Source: Moraxella catarrhalis
Lineage (GTDB): Bacteria > Pseudomonadota > Gammaproteobacteria > Pseudomonadales > Moraxellaceae
NCBI RefSeq assembly: GCF_001656295.1
Contig: NZ_LXHE01000007.1
Location: 52,764 to 116,763 of the forward strand
Direction of reading: 5' to 3'
Length of the DNA: 64,000 nucleotides
In this document: one piece after another, positions 53,054-61,644 of the stretch
How the letters are laid out: every line of letters begins with the position of its first letter
How positions within the stretch are numbered: position 1 is the first letter of the stretch
Notes under the pieces: model-generated
The model's input: the letters and a program-made list of their open reading frames with translations, nothing else
What the model was told of the DNA's origin: nothing
Databases searched by the model: none
Program-made: the position numbers and the translations under genes

Positions 53054-54896
53054 AATCAGCATCCATCTTTGAGGTATCAATATACGCCAAAGCCAAGCGT
53101 ATTTCATTATAGCTGTACTTCTCACGAAGTTCATCGTAAATGGGCTTAATTTTAAACCCATCGGCAAATTCGCCTTGAGCATCCAAATGACGCATCGCAT
53201 CTTTAATATTAGCGATTGTCTCATCAGTTGGACGATAAGCTTCGATGGCATCAGTGCCCATAATTTTACCAATATCTGCCACATGATTGATGATGGTTGA
53301 AACAGCCAAACTACGCTTAGCGGCAATCTTGTCTAAATCCATCTTTTGCTGAATGAGTTCATAAGTTTCATTGACGGTGCTGGTCAGTCCATTGGCTTGG
53401 ATTTGTCCTGCTTTAGTTTGATTTTGTGCTTTTGTTTTTTGACCAAGCACGCCTTGCTTTTTGAGTGCTCGATATTTTTGGTTGGCGGCGATGACCTCAG
53501 GATTGGTTGTACCACCACACGCATGAATAAAGGCATCATAAATTTTGGCAAGCATCGATTCATCAAACAATTCAAACGCTTTGGCATGCTCAAAAGACAG
53601 CTCAATAAATCGCTGATCAATGCGTTGCACCCATTCATCCAGCAATAAACTTTTGATATTAAAACCCAGCAGTTTTAGCCCATCTAATGACCGTAAGCGA
53701 GAAAGTGCGACATAGCCTTGCCCCATCTCAAAGGTCTTAGATAAATCAATTTCGGCAGCGTCTAAAGTCATGCCTTGGGACTTATGCACTGTGATTGCCC
53801 AAGCCAAACATAAAGGCACTTGGGTATAACTTGCCAATACAGTGCCGTCCTTATCCTCCACCATCCACTCTTCAGGCTCTGCGGCAACTTCTCCACCAGT
53901 ATTGAGCCGAACCAAAGGATAGGCGGTTTCAGAGATGTCAGCATCAGTAGCTTTATAGGCTTTACCTGATACGCCAATAAAGCCAACCACTTCGCCCATC
54001 GTGCCATTATACACACCCAAAAGGGGTAAATTTTTGACAAACATGACCTTAGCACCAATCGCAACCGTCAGTTCATCAGGGGCACGCACACTCTTTGACA
54101 GTGATTCTTGCAAGGGTTTTTCACCCATTTTAGCAGCACGATAAGTTATGGTCTTGGCAGTCAATTCATTGAGCTGCGTTTGATTGATGACATCCACATC
54201 AGCATTATGCGTATAAAGTCTGGTGCGGTTCAAGTCAATAGTATGATTTTGGGTGGATGTCAGGATATTAATCGCCTGCTGTGTCACCGATTGGCGACGG
54301 ATTTGATTTAAAATATCGTTCAAAGATAAGCCAAAACGCTGTTTTTCATCCGTGCCTGTTTGGCGGTGCTGCTCGGTGAGATAACAAATTTGAAATTTAC
54401 ACTCACGCCAAGCCTGCGACATAAAGGCGTATTTTTCTTTTGATGTTTCACCCTTATCGCCAATTGGTGGCAGCTGAAAAAAATCACCCGAAAAAATTAC
54501 CTGAACACCCCCAAAAGGCATCTCATTTTTTCGAAAATGCTTTAAAACTTGATTGATTGTATCAACTTGCTTGCTGTGAAGCATTGAGATTTCGTCGATG
54601 ATGAGTACCTTGGTGTTTTTGATGCGTTCAAGATATTCATCACGGGCGGCAAGCCTTTGAAGATTGACTTTCTCAAACTCATTTTGGATGCCAATGCCCG
54701 ACCACGCATGAACTGTCATACCATTCATGTGCGTTGATGCGATACCAGTGCTGGCTGTGACTGCGACAGGGATTTGTCGCACTCGCAAATATTCAATGTA
54801 CTGATTGAGTACATAGGTTTTTCCTGCACCTGCTTGACCTGTCAAAAAAACATTTTGCCCTGTCTTTAAAATCGCAAGGGCGGTCTCTTGTTTCAT
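53040..54896 (-). CDS. Pif1-like ATP-dependent DNA helicase with C-terminal HTH domain
   Basis: A 618-residue superfamily-1 helicase of the Pif1/RecD group. N-terminal motif I (Walker A) is LTGQAGAGKTYVLNQYI (about residue 17); VTASTGIAST (Ia), LIIDEISMLHSKQ (Walker B/II), FSGDFFQLPPIGD (III), the C-terminal VHKSQGMTLDAAEIDLS (V) and YVALSRLRSLDGLKLL (VI) follow. The extreme C-terminus is a helix-turn-helix-type domain (TYELIQQKMDLDKIAAKRSLAVSTIINHVADI). DNA unwinding in replication or repair of structured DNA is inferred. ATG 54896 lies next to a weak upstream site. The downstream GAPDH-type gene begins inside its 3' end. Confidence 0.88.
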   Translation of the reverse strand: MKQETALAILKTGQNVFLTGQAGAGKTYVLNQYIEYLRVRQIPVAVTASTGIASTHMNGMTVHAWSGIGIQNEFEKVNLQRLAARDEYLERIKNTKVLIIDEISMLHSKQVDTINQVLKHFRKNEMPFGGVQVIFSGDFFQLPPIGDKGETSKEKYAFMSQAWRECKFQICYLTEQHRQTGTDEKQRFGLSLNDILNQIRRQSVTQQAINILTSTQNHTIDLNRTRLYTHNADVDVINQTQLNELTAKTITYRAAKMGEKPLQESLSKSVRAPDELTVAIGAKVMFVKNLPLLGVYNGTMGEVVGFIGVSGKAYKATDADISETAYPLVRLNTGGEVAAEPEEWMVEDKDGTVLASYTQVPLCLAWAITVHKSQGMTLDAAEIDLSKTFEMGQGYVALSRLRSLDGLKLLGFNIKSLLLDEWVQRIDQRFIELSFEHAKAFELFDESMLAKIYDAFIHACGGTTNPEVIAANQKYRALKKQGVLGQKTKAQNQTKAGQIQANGLTSTVNETYELIQQKMDLDKIAAKRSLAVSTIINHVADIGKIMGTDAIEAYRPTDETIANIKDAMRHLDAQGEFADGFKIKPIYDELREKYSYNEIRLALAYIDTSKMDADYDTK

Positions 54897-54968
54897 AGCG
54901 TCAACTTGATTTATTGTATTTGATTAAGTTTTTGGAGCATTTGTCTTATGCCCCCATGATATCAGCTC

Positions 54969-55010
54969 ACCCATGACCAAAAGCACACTAACAGATGTTT
55001 GGTCATGGGT
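54969..55010. terminator. Hairpin between the helicase gene and glnS
   Basis: ACCCATGACCAAA (54969-54981) and TTTGGTCATGGGT (54998-55010) form a perfect 13-bp stem around a 16-nt loop, 16 nt after the glnS stop. There is no T tract on either side, so if it ends transcription it is atypical. Confidence 0.45.
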
Positions 55011-55025
55011 CTGATAAGTGTACAA

Positions 55026-56783
55026 TCATTCAGGCTTAAAGCTGTCTTTTAAGCTTACGATTTGATTAAATACGGGTAAAGATTGAGTATGCTCAACACT
55101 GTCGGCGATAAAATAGCTTTCACGCTCAAACTGAAACCGCTCGCCAGCCGCTGCTTTTGCTAAATCAGGCTCAACCACCGCTTGATATACAGTCAATGAA
55201 TTTGGGTTAAGATGTCTGTCAATCCAAAACGCATCAGCATCAGCATTATCCCCTAAAACATTCTGTGCCAAAGACGCATCAATTTCATCTTCTTCTAACA
55301 ATAAATGGTCGTATAAACGCACTAAAGCTGCAACGCCATGAGTGGCAGAAACCCAATGGATAACGCCTTTGACTTTACGACCTTCAGGATTATTACCCAA
55401 TGTATGTTCATCAATCGTTGCAATCAATTCAATTACATTGCCTGCATCATCCGTCTTATACTCATTGACTTTTAGGATATAGCTGTTACGCAGGCGAATC
55501 TCTGGATTATTTGGTGATAGACGCTTATAGCCTGCTGGTGGCTCAATCTCATAATCGGTGGCGTCAATATAGATGGTTTTGGTAAAAGGAATTTGACGCT
55601 CCCCCATATCTAACTGCGGATGCTTCGGCTGAGTTAGCCAAAGTACTTCGCCATCAAATTCTGCCACCGTTTTTTCATTTTTAAGCTCATTAAATTTAGC
55701 AACAGCATCATCAAAATTTGTGATGGTCACCTTTAAAGGACGCAAAACTGCCATGCCTCGAGCGGTCGTCTCCTCAAGCGACTTACGCACGCTAAATTCA
55801 AGCATACGATGATCCACCAGCCCCTCAGATTTGGTGATGCCTATGCGTTCACAAAAATCTCTCAAGCCTTCGGGTGTATAGCCTCGGCGACGCATACCTG
55901 CCACAGTTGGCATACGAGGATCATCCCAACCTGACACCACGCCCATATCTACCAAGCGTTTGAGCTTACGCTTTGAGGTTAGGGTGTGGTCAATATTTAG
56001 GCGGCTAAATTCATACTGGCGTGGCGGCACATCAAAGCCAACTTTTTGCACCACCCAATCATAAAATGGGCGATGATCTTCAAATTCAAGCGTACATAAA
56101 GAGTGTGTAATGCCTTCATAAGCATCAGATAATGGATGTGCAAAATCATACATCGGATAAATACACCATTTATCACCCGTTTGATGGTGGTGAGCATGCA
56201 TAACACGATAAATCACAGGATCACGCATATTAAGATTAGGGTGTGTCATATCAATTTTAGCACGCAATACCGCTTCACCATCAGCAAACTTACCTTGTCG
56301 CATATCCTCAAATCGAGCCAAATTCTTCTCAATACTGGCATCACGCTGTGGTGATGGCACACCGACCTCAGTAAACGAGCCACGATTGGCACGGATTTCA
56401 TCAATACTTTGTAAATCCACATACGCATCGCCTTGTTTGATTAATTGGACTGCCCAGCCATACAATTCATCAAAATAGCTCGATGCATAGCGTACATCGC
56501 CTGCCCATTCAAACCCAAGCCATCTGACATCTTCTTTAATGCCATCAACAAAATCTTGTTTTTCGGCGGTAGGGTTGGTATCATCAAATCTTAAATTGCA
56601 CGCACCACCAAATTCATTTGCCACGCCAAAATTTAGGCAAATCGATTTCACATGTCCAATGTGTAAATATCCGTTTGGCTCAGGGGGGAAGCGTGTCAAA
56701 ATGCTGTCATGCTTACCCGATGCCAAGTCATCACGGATAATTGTGCGAATAAAATCATTTTTTTCGGTTGGTTGTGTACTCAT
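55026..56783 (-). CDS. glnS: Glutaminyl-tRNA synthetase
   Basis: GlnRS charges tRNA-Gln. The 585-residue protein is class I, with HIGH motif in GYLHIGHVKSICLNFG (about residue 41-44) and the KMSKS counterpart in HTLTSKRKLKRLVDMG (about residue 277). The tRNA-acceptor and anticodon-binding beta-barrel domains follow, with NFDDAVAKFNELKNEK and the conserved KGVIHWVSATHGV block. An intact GlnRS implies direct charging, although gat genes could coexist elsewhere. ATG 56783 is preceded by weak ribosome-site sequence. Length is slightly above the 550 or so of E. coli. Confidence 0.96.
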   Translation of the reverse strand: MSTQPTEKNDFIRTIIRDDLASGKHDSILTRFPPEPNGYLHIGHVKSICLNFGVANEFGGACNLRFDDTNPTAEKQDFVDGIKEDVRWLGFEWAGDVRYASSYFDELYGWAVQLIKQGDAYVDLQSIDEIRANRGSFTEVGVPSPQRDASIEKNLARFEDMRQGKFADGEAVLRAKIDMTHPNLNMRDPVIYRVMHAHHHQTGDKWCIYPMYDFAHPLSDAYEGITHSLCTLEFEDHRPFYDWVVQKVGFDVPPRQYEFSRLNIDHTLTSKRKLKRLVDMGVVSGWDDPRMPTVAGMRRRGYTPEGLRDFCERIGITKSEGLVDHRMLEFSVRKSLEETTARGMAVLRPLKVTITNFDDAVAKFNELKNEKTVAEFDGEVLWLTQPKHPQLDMGERQIPFTKTIYIDATDYEIEPPAGYKRLSPNNPEIRLRNSYILKVNEYKTDDAGNVIELIATIDEHTLGNNPEGRKVKGVIHWVSATHGVAALVRLYDHLLLEEDEIDASLAQNVLGDNADADAFWIDRHLNPNSLTVYQAVVEPDLAKAAAGERFQFERESYFIADSVEHTQSLPVFNQIVSLKDSFKPE

Positions 56784-56985
56784 AATTCATTGTCCATGGT
56801 GATCAGTTTTAAATGTCATAATTGGATTATTTTAGCATAATTTTGGGTCTTTCAGCATGATTTTATTCATCTAAAGCACCCAAAAAATCAGTACAGCCTT
56901 TAAATTTGCACAAGCACACCCCATAAATTTTATGCTATAATAAGCAAAATTTAATCCCATTCATTGATATTTATAAGGATACTTT
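56784..56985. promoter_or_regulatory. Divergent promoter region glnS / ppiB
   Basis: A 202-nt region between divergent genes. On the plus strand TATAAT lies at 56936-56941, about 45 nt before ppiB, without a convincing -35. The glnS promoter is not clear. Otherwise nothing is seen. Confidence 0.4.
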
Positions 56986-57495
56986 ATGGATATGCCTGTT
57001 GTCGAATTTGATACGACTTTTGGTCAAATTAAAATTGAACTTAATGCCGAAAAAGCACCCGTCACGGTTGCCAATTTTTTGGATTATGTGGAGTCGGGTC
57101 ATTATGACGGTCTAATTTTTCATCGTGTGATTGATGGCTTTATGATTCAAGGTGGTGGTATGGATGCACAAATGAACGAAAAACGCACTGGCACGCCAAT
57201 CAAAAATGAAGCAGATAATGGATTAAAAAATACTGTCGGTAGCATTGCCATGGCACGAACTTCCGACCCACATTCTGCTACCGCACAATTTTTTATCAAT
57301 GTCAAAGATAATGACTTTTTAAACCATTCAAGCCCAACACCACAAGGTTGGGGCTATACTGTTTTTGGTCAAGTGATTGATGGTATGGATGTGGTGAATC
57401 AAATCAAAGGCGTGCCAACTGGTCGCTTTGGGTATCATGCCGATGTACCCAATAAGCCTATCGTTATCAACAGTGCCAAAGTGATTAATCAATGA
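56986..57495 (+). CDS. ppiB: Cytosolic peptidyl-prolyl cis-trans isomerase (cyclophilin)
   Basis: A single-domain cyclophilin of 169 residues that catalyses prolyl isomerisation during protein folding. Landmarks: [53 protein letters not shown] (the arginine in FHRV is the catalytic one), [28 protein letters not shown] and [23 protein letters not shown]. No signal peptide, so it is the cytosolic type. It is followed at 1 nt by lpxH, implying cotranscription and probable coupling. Confidence 0.93.
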   Translation: MDMPVVEFDTTFGQIKIELNAEKAPVTVANFLDYVESGHYDGLIFHRVIDGFMIQGGGMDAQMNEKRTGTPIKNEADNGLKNTVGSIAMARTSDPHSATAQFFINVKDNDFLNHSSPTPQGWGYTVFGQVIDGMDVVNQIKGVPTGRFGYHADVPNKPIVINSAKVINQ

Positions 57496-57496
57496 T

Positions 57497-58294
57497 ATGC
57501 TAAACGCTGATTATTTTTTTACCACAAAACCGTCTGACATTCAGGCGGTTTTTGTTAGTGATTTGCACTTATCGCCAATGATACCAAGACTAACCAAGGC
57601 ATTTGTTCATCTGCTCGAAGACCTAAAAAATTTACCCAATCTCAACGCATTGTATCTTTTGGGGGACTGGCTGGATGCATGGCTTGGTGATGACACCTAC
57701 ACACGGTTATCAGACGACCAAAAAGCCATACATTGGCTACACCCTGTCATTACAGCACTCAACGCCTTGGCAAATAATCATATACAAATCCTTGTGATGC
57801 GTGGCAATCGTGATTTTATGATTCGCCAAACACTGTGTGATACTTTTAAAGGTGCACTCATTCAAGAACCCTATCCCATCAACACGACCAAACACCGCAT
57901 TCGCTTGGAGCATGGCGATGCGTTATGCACAGATGATACAAGCTATCAGCGTTATCGTGCCATCATCAATCACCCGATGACAAGAATGGTTTTAAATCAA
58001 TTGCCCTTATCACTGCGTAAAAAGCTGGCGAATCATATCCAAAATCACTCACGCCACCAAAAATCTCATAAACCACCAAAGATCATGAATGTGAGCTCAT
58101 CAGCGGTTGATGCAGCCATGACAGATTGCGATATTTTATTGCATGGGCATACACATCGCCCAAATGTACATCATCATGGTCGCAAAATACGCATTGTTTT
58201 GGGTGATTGGCGTGATGATGGTCGTCACATTCATGCCGAAATTGGATTGATGATTGGTGAAGATCTACAGCTTGCACGATTTAAGCATGGTTAA
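57497..58294 (+). CDS. lpxH: UDP-2,3-diacylglucosamine diphosphatase
   Basis: LpxH hydrolyses UDP-2,3-diacylglucosamine to lipid X and UMP, a step of lipid A synthesis at the inner face of the inner membrane. The 265-residue calcineurin-like phosphoesterase has all the metal-site motifs: VSDLHLSP (about residues 17-24), GDWLDAWLGDD, MRGNRDFMI, RLEHGDALCTDD and HGHTHRP (about 218-224). The C-terminal part is slightly extended. ATG 57497 begins 1 nt after the ppiB stop; the ribosome site is inside ppiB. A Mn2+-type dinuclear site is expected. Confidence 0.94.
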   Translation: MLNADYFFTTKPSDIQAVFVSDLHLSPMIPRLTKAFVHLLEDLKNLPNLNALYLLGDWLDAWLGDDTYTRLSDDQKAIHWLHPVITALNALANNHIQILVMRGNRDFMIRQTLCDTFKGALIQEPYPINTTKHRIRLEHGDALCTDDTSYQRYRAIINHPMTRMVLNQLPLSLRKKLANHIQNHSRHQKSHKPPKIMNVSSSAVDAAMTDCDILLHGHTHRPNVHHHGRKIRIVLGDWRDDGRHIHAEIGLMIGEDLQLARFKHG

Positions 58295-58309
58295 ACTTTT
58301 AACAGTGTG

Positions 58310-58350
58310 AATAAAAAAGAGCATAAAATAAATATACGCTCTTTTTTATT
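58310..58350. terminator. Bidirectional terminator between lpxH and the YceI gene
   Basis: AATAAAAAAGAGC (58310-58322) pairs perfectly with GCTCTTTTTTATT (58338-58350) around a 15-nt loop. It lies between convergent genes. Confidence 0.8.
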
Positions 58351-58376
58351 GATGCTAAGCAAAATAAGTAGTAATA

Positions 58377-58955
58377 TTAGCGAGCTTTTTTACCAGCTTC
58401 TACCTGAATGTCAATACGAACATCTTTAGGCATGCCCATATCTACCAAATAATTCATGCCCCATTTGGTGCGGTCAATCTTTGTCGTAAAATCGCCACCA
58501 CAGACCTCAGTATTTAACATTGGGCTTTGATAACAGTTAAATTTAGTCGCTGTTAAAGTAACAGGATGCGTTTTACCAAGCAAAGTTAAATGACCTGACA
58601 CTGATTGTAACTGACGATTTTTGCCCGTCCCTTTGAAATGAAATTTATTTGACACAAAACGCATGGTTGGATGCTGCTCAATATTGAACAAATCAGCCCC
58701 TTTTAGGTGTTGTGTGAATAGTGATGAAGACGCATTTAGGCTGCTAACTGGGATGCTGATATCAATCGAGCCTTTGCCTGCTGCACGGTCAAACTGCATC
58801 AAACCTGATAACTCATAAAAGCCTGCCACATTGGTTGAGGTGCCAAAATGGTCAATGCTAAAACGCGCATTGGTGTGATAAGGATCAAGCTCATAAGTCG
58901 CTGCGTTAGCAAAACCCGCCACCGCCAATAATGCGATTAAAGATAATCTTTTCAT
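58377..58955 (-). CDS. Periplasmic YceI-family protein
   Basis: A secreted 192-residue protein of the YceI family, with a lipocalin-like beta-barrel that binds isoprenoid-type ligands (in relatives, polyisoprenoids). A signal peptide (MKRLSLIALLAVAGFANA) ends about residue 18. The mature part has the family opening YELDPYHTNARFSIDHFG, the central DLFNIEQHPTMRFVSNKFHF, SGHLTLLGKTHPVTL and the C-terminal FTTKIDRTKWGMNYLVDMGMPKDVRIDI. I place the start at ATG 58955, with GGAG 6-7 nt upstream; the longer frame to 58982 adds nine residues before the signal peptide. Physiological role unknown. Confidence 0.9.
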   Translation of the reverse strand: MKRLSLIALLAVAGFANAATYELDPYHTNARFSIDHFGTSTNVAGFYELSGLMQFDRAAGKGSIDISIPVSSLNASSSLFTQHLKGADLFNIEQHPTMRFVSNKFHFKGTGKNRQLQSVSGHLTLLGKTHPVTLTATKFNCYQSPMLNTEVCGGDFTTKIDRTKWGMNYLVDMGMPKDVRIDIQVEAGKKAR

Positions 58956-59184
58956 AACATACTCCATATGGTTATTAATCAATTAAATGGGCTAAATTTA
59001 ATATGATTTATTAAATAATATCTAAATAAACAATATTTAAATAAGCTTAAAGCAAATTGCAAATTTCACTTACCATCTTAACCAAAATCATATCGAATAA
59101 CAAGTATTACTTTGGTGAAAAAATTGTTGCCAAATCTGCAAATATTTACCAAAAAATAATATTTCAGAATGGGCTATTGGTTAG

Positions 59185-59988
59185 TCATTGCCTTGGCAAC
59201 CATCTATTAATTACATGGTCTAAATTCCCTGAAAGCTTTTCTAAATATAAGAATTGATCAACATAAGCTTTAAAACGAAAATCATCATTTGGGATCAACC
59301 AGCCATTTTGTGCTGGTTTTAAAGGCTTATCAGGATTAACCCCACAAAGCACACCTTTATATTCATGCGTTTTAACAATTGCCTCAGCTGCTTCTGTAAC
59401 AAAAACATCAGCGTGTCCTGCAGCTACCTCATCAAAAATAGTTAAATTTTCTGGGTGCATTGTCAACTTAGCATTTGTTAGTACAGTACGAGCAAAATTT
59501 TCATTACTACCTCCAGGATTTGCAACTATACGAACATGGGACTGATTGATTGCATCAATAGTCTGATATTTAGCAACATCCTCGCAGCGAACCAACGGGG
59601 TCTTACCATTTGTAAAATAAGGTTGTGTAAATAGTGCTTTTTGCTGCCTGGGAAGTGTTATTGATATACCTCCCACACCGATATCACATTTACCAGAAGT
59701 AAAATCTGTCATTAAATTTGACCAGGTTGTCTTAATAATTAACACCTTAGCATCCATACTTTTTGCTAGTAAATCTATTAAATCATTATCAATCCCTTCA
59801 AATTTTCCTCCATTGTCAAAACTAAAAGGCTTATAATCCCCAGGTGAACAAACACGCAACTGCTTAGTATTCATCACTCTTTCTAGAGTATCGCTATTTT
59901 TTTCAGCACTAGATGTCATAGCCATAACAGATTGACTTGTTAGAAGTCCTATTAATGAAAATATTGATAAAGTCTTACGTCCTAACAT
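59185..59988 (-). CDS. Periplasmic PheC-like protein (cyclohexadienyl dehydratase or amino-acid-binding)
   Basis: A 267-residue protein with a signal peptide (ends about SVMA, residue 23) and a periplasmic-binding-protein type II fold. The opening LRVCSPGDYKPFSFDNGGKFEGIDNDLIDLLA and CDIGVGGISITLPRQQKALFTQPYFTNGKTPLVRC are close to PheC (periplasmic cyclohexadienyl/arogenate dehydratase), which makes phenylpyruvate. Solute-binding subunits of amino-acid ABC transporters share this fold, so the function stays open. No transporter genes lie beside it. ATG 59988 has AAGGGATATC upstream. It is noticeably AT-rich and lies next to an IS element, so recent acquisition is possible. Confidence 0.7.
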   Translation of the reverse strand: MLGRKTLSIFSLIGLLTSQSVMAMTSSAEKNSDTLERVMNTKQLRVCSPGDYKPFSFDNGGKFEGIDNDLIDLLAKSMDAKVLIIKTTWSNLMTDFTSGKCDIGVGGISITLPRQQKALFTQPYFTNGKTPLVRCEDVAKYQTIDAINQSHVRIVANPGGSNENFARTVLTNAKLTMHPENLTIFDEVAAGHADVFVTEAAEAIVKTHEYKGVLCGVNPDKPLKPAQNGWLIPNDDFRFKAYVDQFLYLEKLSGNLDHVINRWLPRQ

Positions 59989-60115
59989 TTATGATATCCC
60001 TTAAAAAAGTTCATAGAAGTTCTTATTCACTTAGTTGCTAAGGCTAATTAAAAACCAGAGCAATTATATTTTATAAAATTTTATTAGAAATAAAAATAAA
60101 TAATATTTTCAATAA
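59989..60115. other. AT-rich region between the PheC-like gene and the IS
   Basis: About 125 nt, very A/T-rich, containing the promoter side of the PheC-like gene and, at 60108-60115, the left target-site duplication of the IS. No gene is seen. Confidence 0.45.
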
Positions 60116-60826
60116 GGGGCTGTACTAGAATAACTCTCATGTTATACTAGTTTTATGAAGATAACCCATTGCAAACTCAGTAAAAAAGTACAAAAAAGAC
60201 TGCTTGAATTTTTTGTACTTGAAGTTACTGCTCGTTCGGCAGCTGATTTGCTACAAATACACCCAAATTCAGCAAATTTATTCTACCATAAAATCAGACT
60301 TGTGATAGAATATCATCTTGATCTTGAGGCTAAAGAATTGTTTGATGGCGAAATAGAGCTTGATGAAAGCTATTTTGGCAGTATTCACAAAGGCAAGCGT
60401 GGTCGTGGCGCTGGTGGTAAAAAGCTGTCTTCGGTCTTTTAAAACGCAACGGTAAAGCCTTTGTGGTTGTGGTTAAAGACACCAAGACTAACATACTAAT
60501 GCCTATCATCACAAGCAAAATCAAGCCTGACAGCATTGCCTATACTGATAGCTATCGTAGTTACAATGCTCTTGATGTAAGTGATTTTAAGCATTTTAGA
60601 ATTAACCATTCCAAAGAATTTGCAAAAGACCATAATCACATCAACGGCATTGAGAATTTCTGGTCGCAAGCCAAGCGTGTTTTAAGAAAGTACAATAGCA
60701 TTGACAAGAAACACTTTCATCTTTTTATCAAAGAATGTGAGTTTCGTTTTAACTATGGTACACCATCTAATCAGCTTAAAGCATTGAGAAGATGGTGTGG
60801 GATTTGGGCTAATCTAGTACAGTCCC
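60116..60826 (+). mobile_element. IS1595-family insertion sequence (IS1016-like), 711 bp
   Basis: A complete short IS flanked by an exact 8-bp target duplication TTCAATAA (60108-60115 and 60827-60834). The inverted ends are GGGGCTGTACTAGA on the left and GGGACTGTACTAGA on the right, with one mismatch. It encodes one transposase on the plus strand, interrupted by a frameshift. The 8-bp duplication and the DDE protein place it in the IS1595 family, closest to the IS1016 group of Haemophilus and Neisseria in my judgment. It inserted between the PheC-like gene and orn. Confidence 0.9.
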
Positions 60827-60834
60827 TTCAATAA
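60155..60834 (+). pseudogene. IS1595-family transposase with one-base frameshift
   Basis: The DDE transposase is split in two frames. The N-terminal part, starting ATG 60155, has the HTH-like region and the first catalytic motif IELDESYFGS with the Arg/Gly-rich GKRGRGAGG stretch. It then stops at TAA about 60443. The remaining protein (LLKRNGKAFVVVVKD, YTDSYRSYNAL and KDHNHINGIENFWSQAKR, holding the later DDE residues and typical C-terminal motifs) resumes in another frame. One extra A in the A5 run at 60419-60423 (GGTAAAAAGCTG) would fuse them. This is a homopolymer-length change, or a -1 slip site. The stop codon TAA at 60832-60834 lies inside the right target duplication, so the host supplies the last residues. 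Confidence 0.88.
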
Positions 60835-60872
60835 TTATATAAATTTGGAATATATTTATAATATTTTTACTC

Positions 60873-60900
60873 AAAAAGCAGACCATAATAAGCCTGCTTT
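60873..60900 (-). terminator. Terminator after orn
   Basis: On the minus strand AAAGCAG and CTGCTTTTT form a 7-bp stem with a 14-nt loop, ending in a T run. It lies 5 nt past the orn stop. Confidence 0.6.
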
Positions 60901-60904
60901 AAAA

Positions 60905-61492
60905 TCAATCCAGCAATTTAAAAAAATGTGCTTGATAGTGGCGTAACTCTCGAATAGAATCACGGATATCATCAAGTGCCAGATGCGTTCCTGTTTTTTG
61001 GTAGCCTGCGGCAATGTCAGGACGCCAACGATAGCATAGCTCTTTGATACTTGAAACATCTAAGTTACGATAGTGAAAATATCGCTCAAGCTTTGGCATT
61101 TGGCGTGCTAAAAATCTGCGGTCTTGACAAATAGAATTACCGCACATCGGTGAGATACCCGCATCCACCCATTTGGATAAAAATTCAATCGTCTGTGCTT
61201 CGGCATCAAAAAGCGTCACAGTGCTTCGGCGGACACGGTCAATCAGCCCTGATTGCCCGTGCTGGTTTTTATTCCAGTCATCCATGCGGTTTAAAACCAC
61301 ATCACTAACCTTGATGGCTAAAACAGGACCTTCGGCAAGAATGTTCAGATCATCATCAGTAACGATGGTGGCAATCTCAATAATCTCATCGTGCTGCGTA
61401 TCCAGACCTGTCATTTCTAGGTCAATCCAAATGAGTGCTTTTTTGGCTTTTGCAGAAGGTTTTGGGTGTTGAATTTTAATTTTATCAGTCAT
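60905..61492 (-). CDS. orn: Oligoribonuclease
   Basis: Orn degrades short RNA oligonucleotides (2-5 nt), including pGpG made from cyclic-di-GMP, to mononucleotides. The 195-residue DEDDh exonuclease has the first Asp/Glu pair in [10 protein letters not shown], the second Asp in the [14 protein letters not shown] region, and the later His/Asp in [18 protein letters not shown]. Length and motifs match the family (about 180 residues) with a short N-terminal extension ([13 protein letters not shown]). ATG 61492 is preceded by AGGATGCACTT. A divergent DUF2062 gene lies upstream. Confidence 0.94.
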   Translation of the reverse strand: MTDKIKIQHPKPSAKAKKALIWIDLEMTGLDTQHDEIIEIATIVTDDDLNILAEGPVLAIKVSDVVLNRMDDWNKNQHGQSGLIDRVRRSTVTLFDAEAQTIEFLSKWVDAGISPMCGNSICQDRRFLARQMPKLERYFHYRNLDVSSIKELCYRWRPDIAAGYQKTGTHLALDDIRDSIRELRHYQAHFFKLLD

Positions 61493-61644
61493 AAGTGCAT
61501 CCTAAGTGATTTCAAGCATTCTATCACAGTACGCCTAAGCCTGCTATAAGCTCTTAAAAATTCAACAAAAATAACGGTGTTTGCGTCGTTTTATCAATAA
61601 AAGTTTGCTATAATTTAGGTTTTATCTACACGATAGCCACCTCC
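61493..61644. promoter_or_regulatory. Divergent promoter region orn / DUF2062 gene
   Basis: A 152-nt spacer. On the plus strand TATAAT occurs about 61609, some 30 nt before the DUF2062 start; on the minus strand no clear -10 is evident. Otherwise nothing is seen. Confidence 0.35.

Noticed and set aside
53054..53326. Long N-terminal extension of the GAPDH-type frame
   Set aside because: Overlaps the helicase coding sequence on the same strand in another frame and has no GAPDH-like residues.
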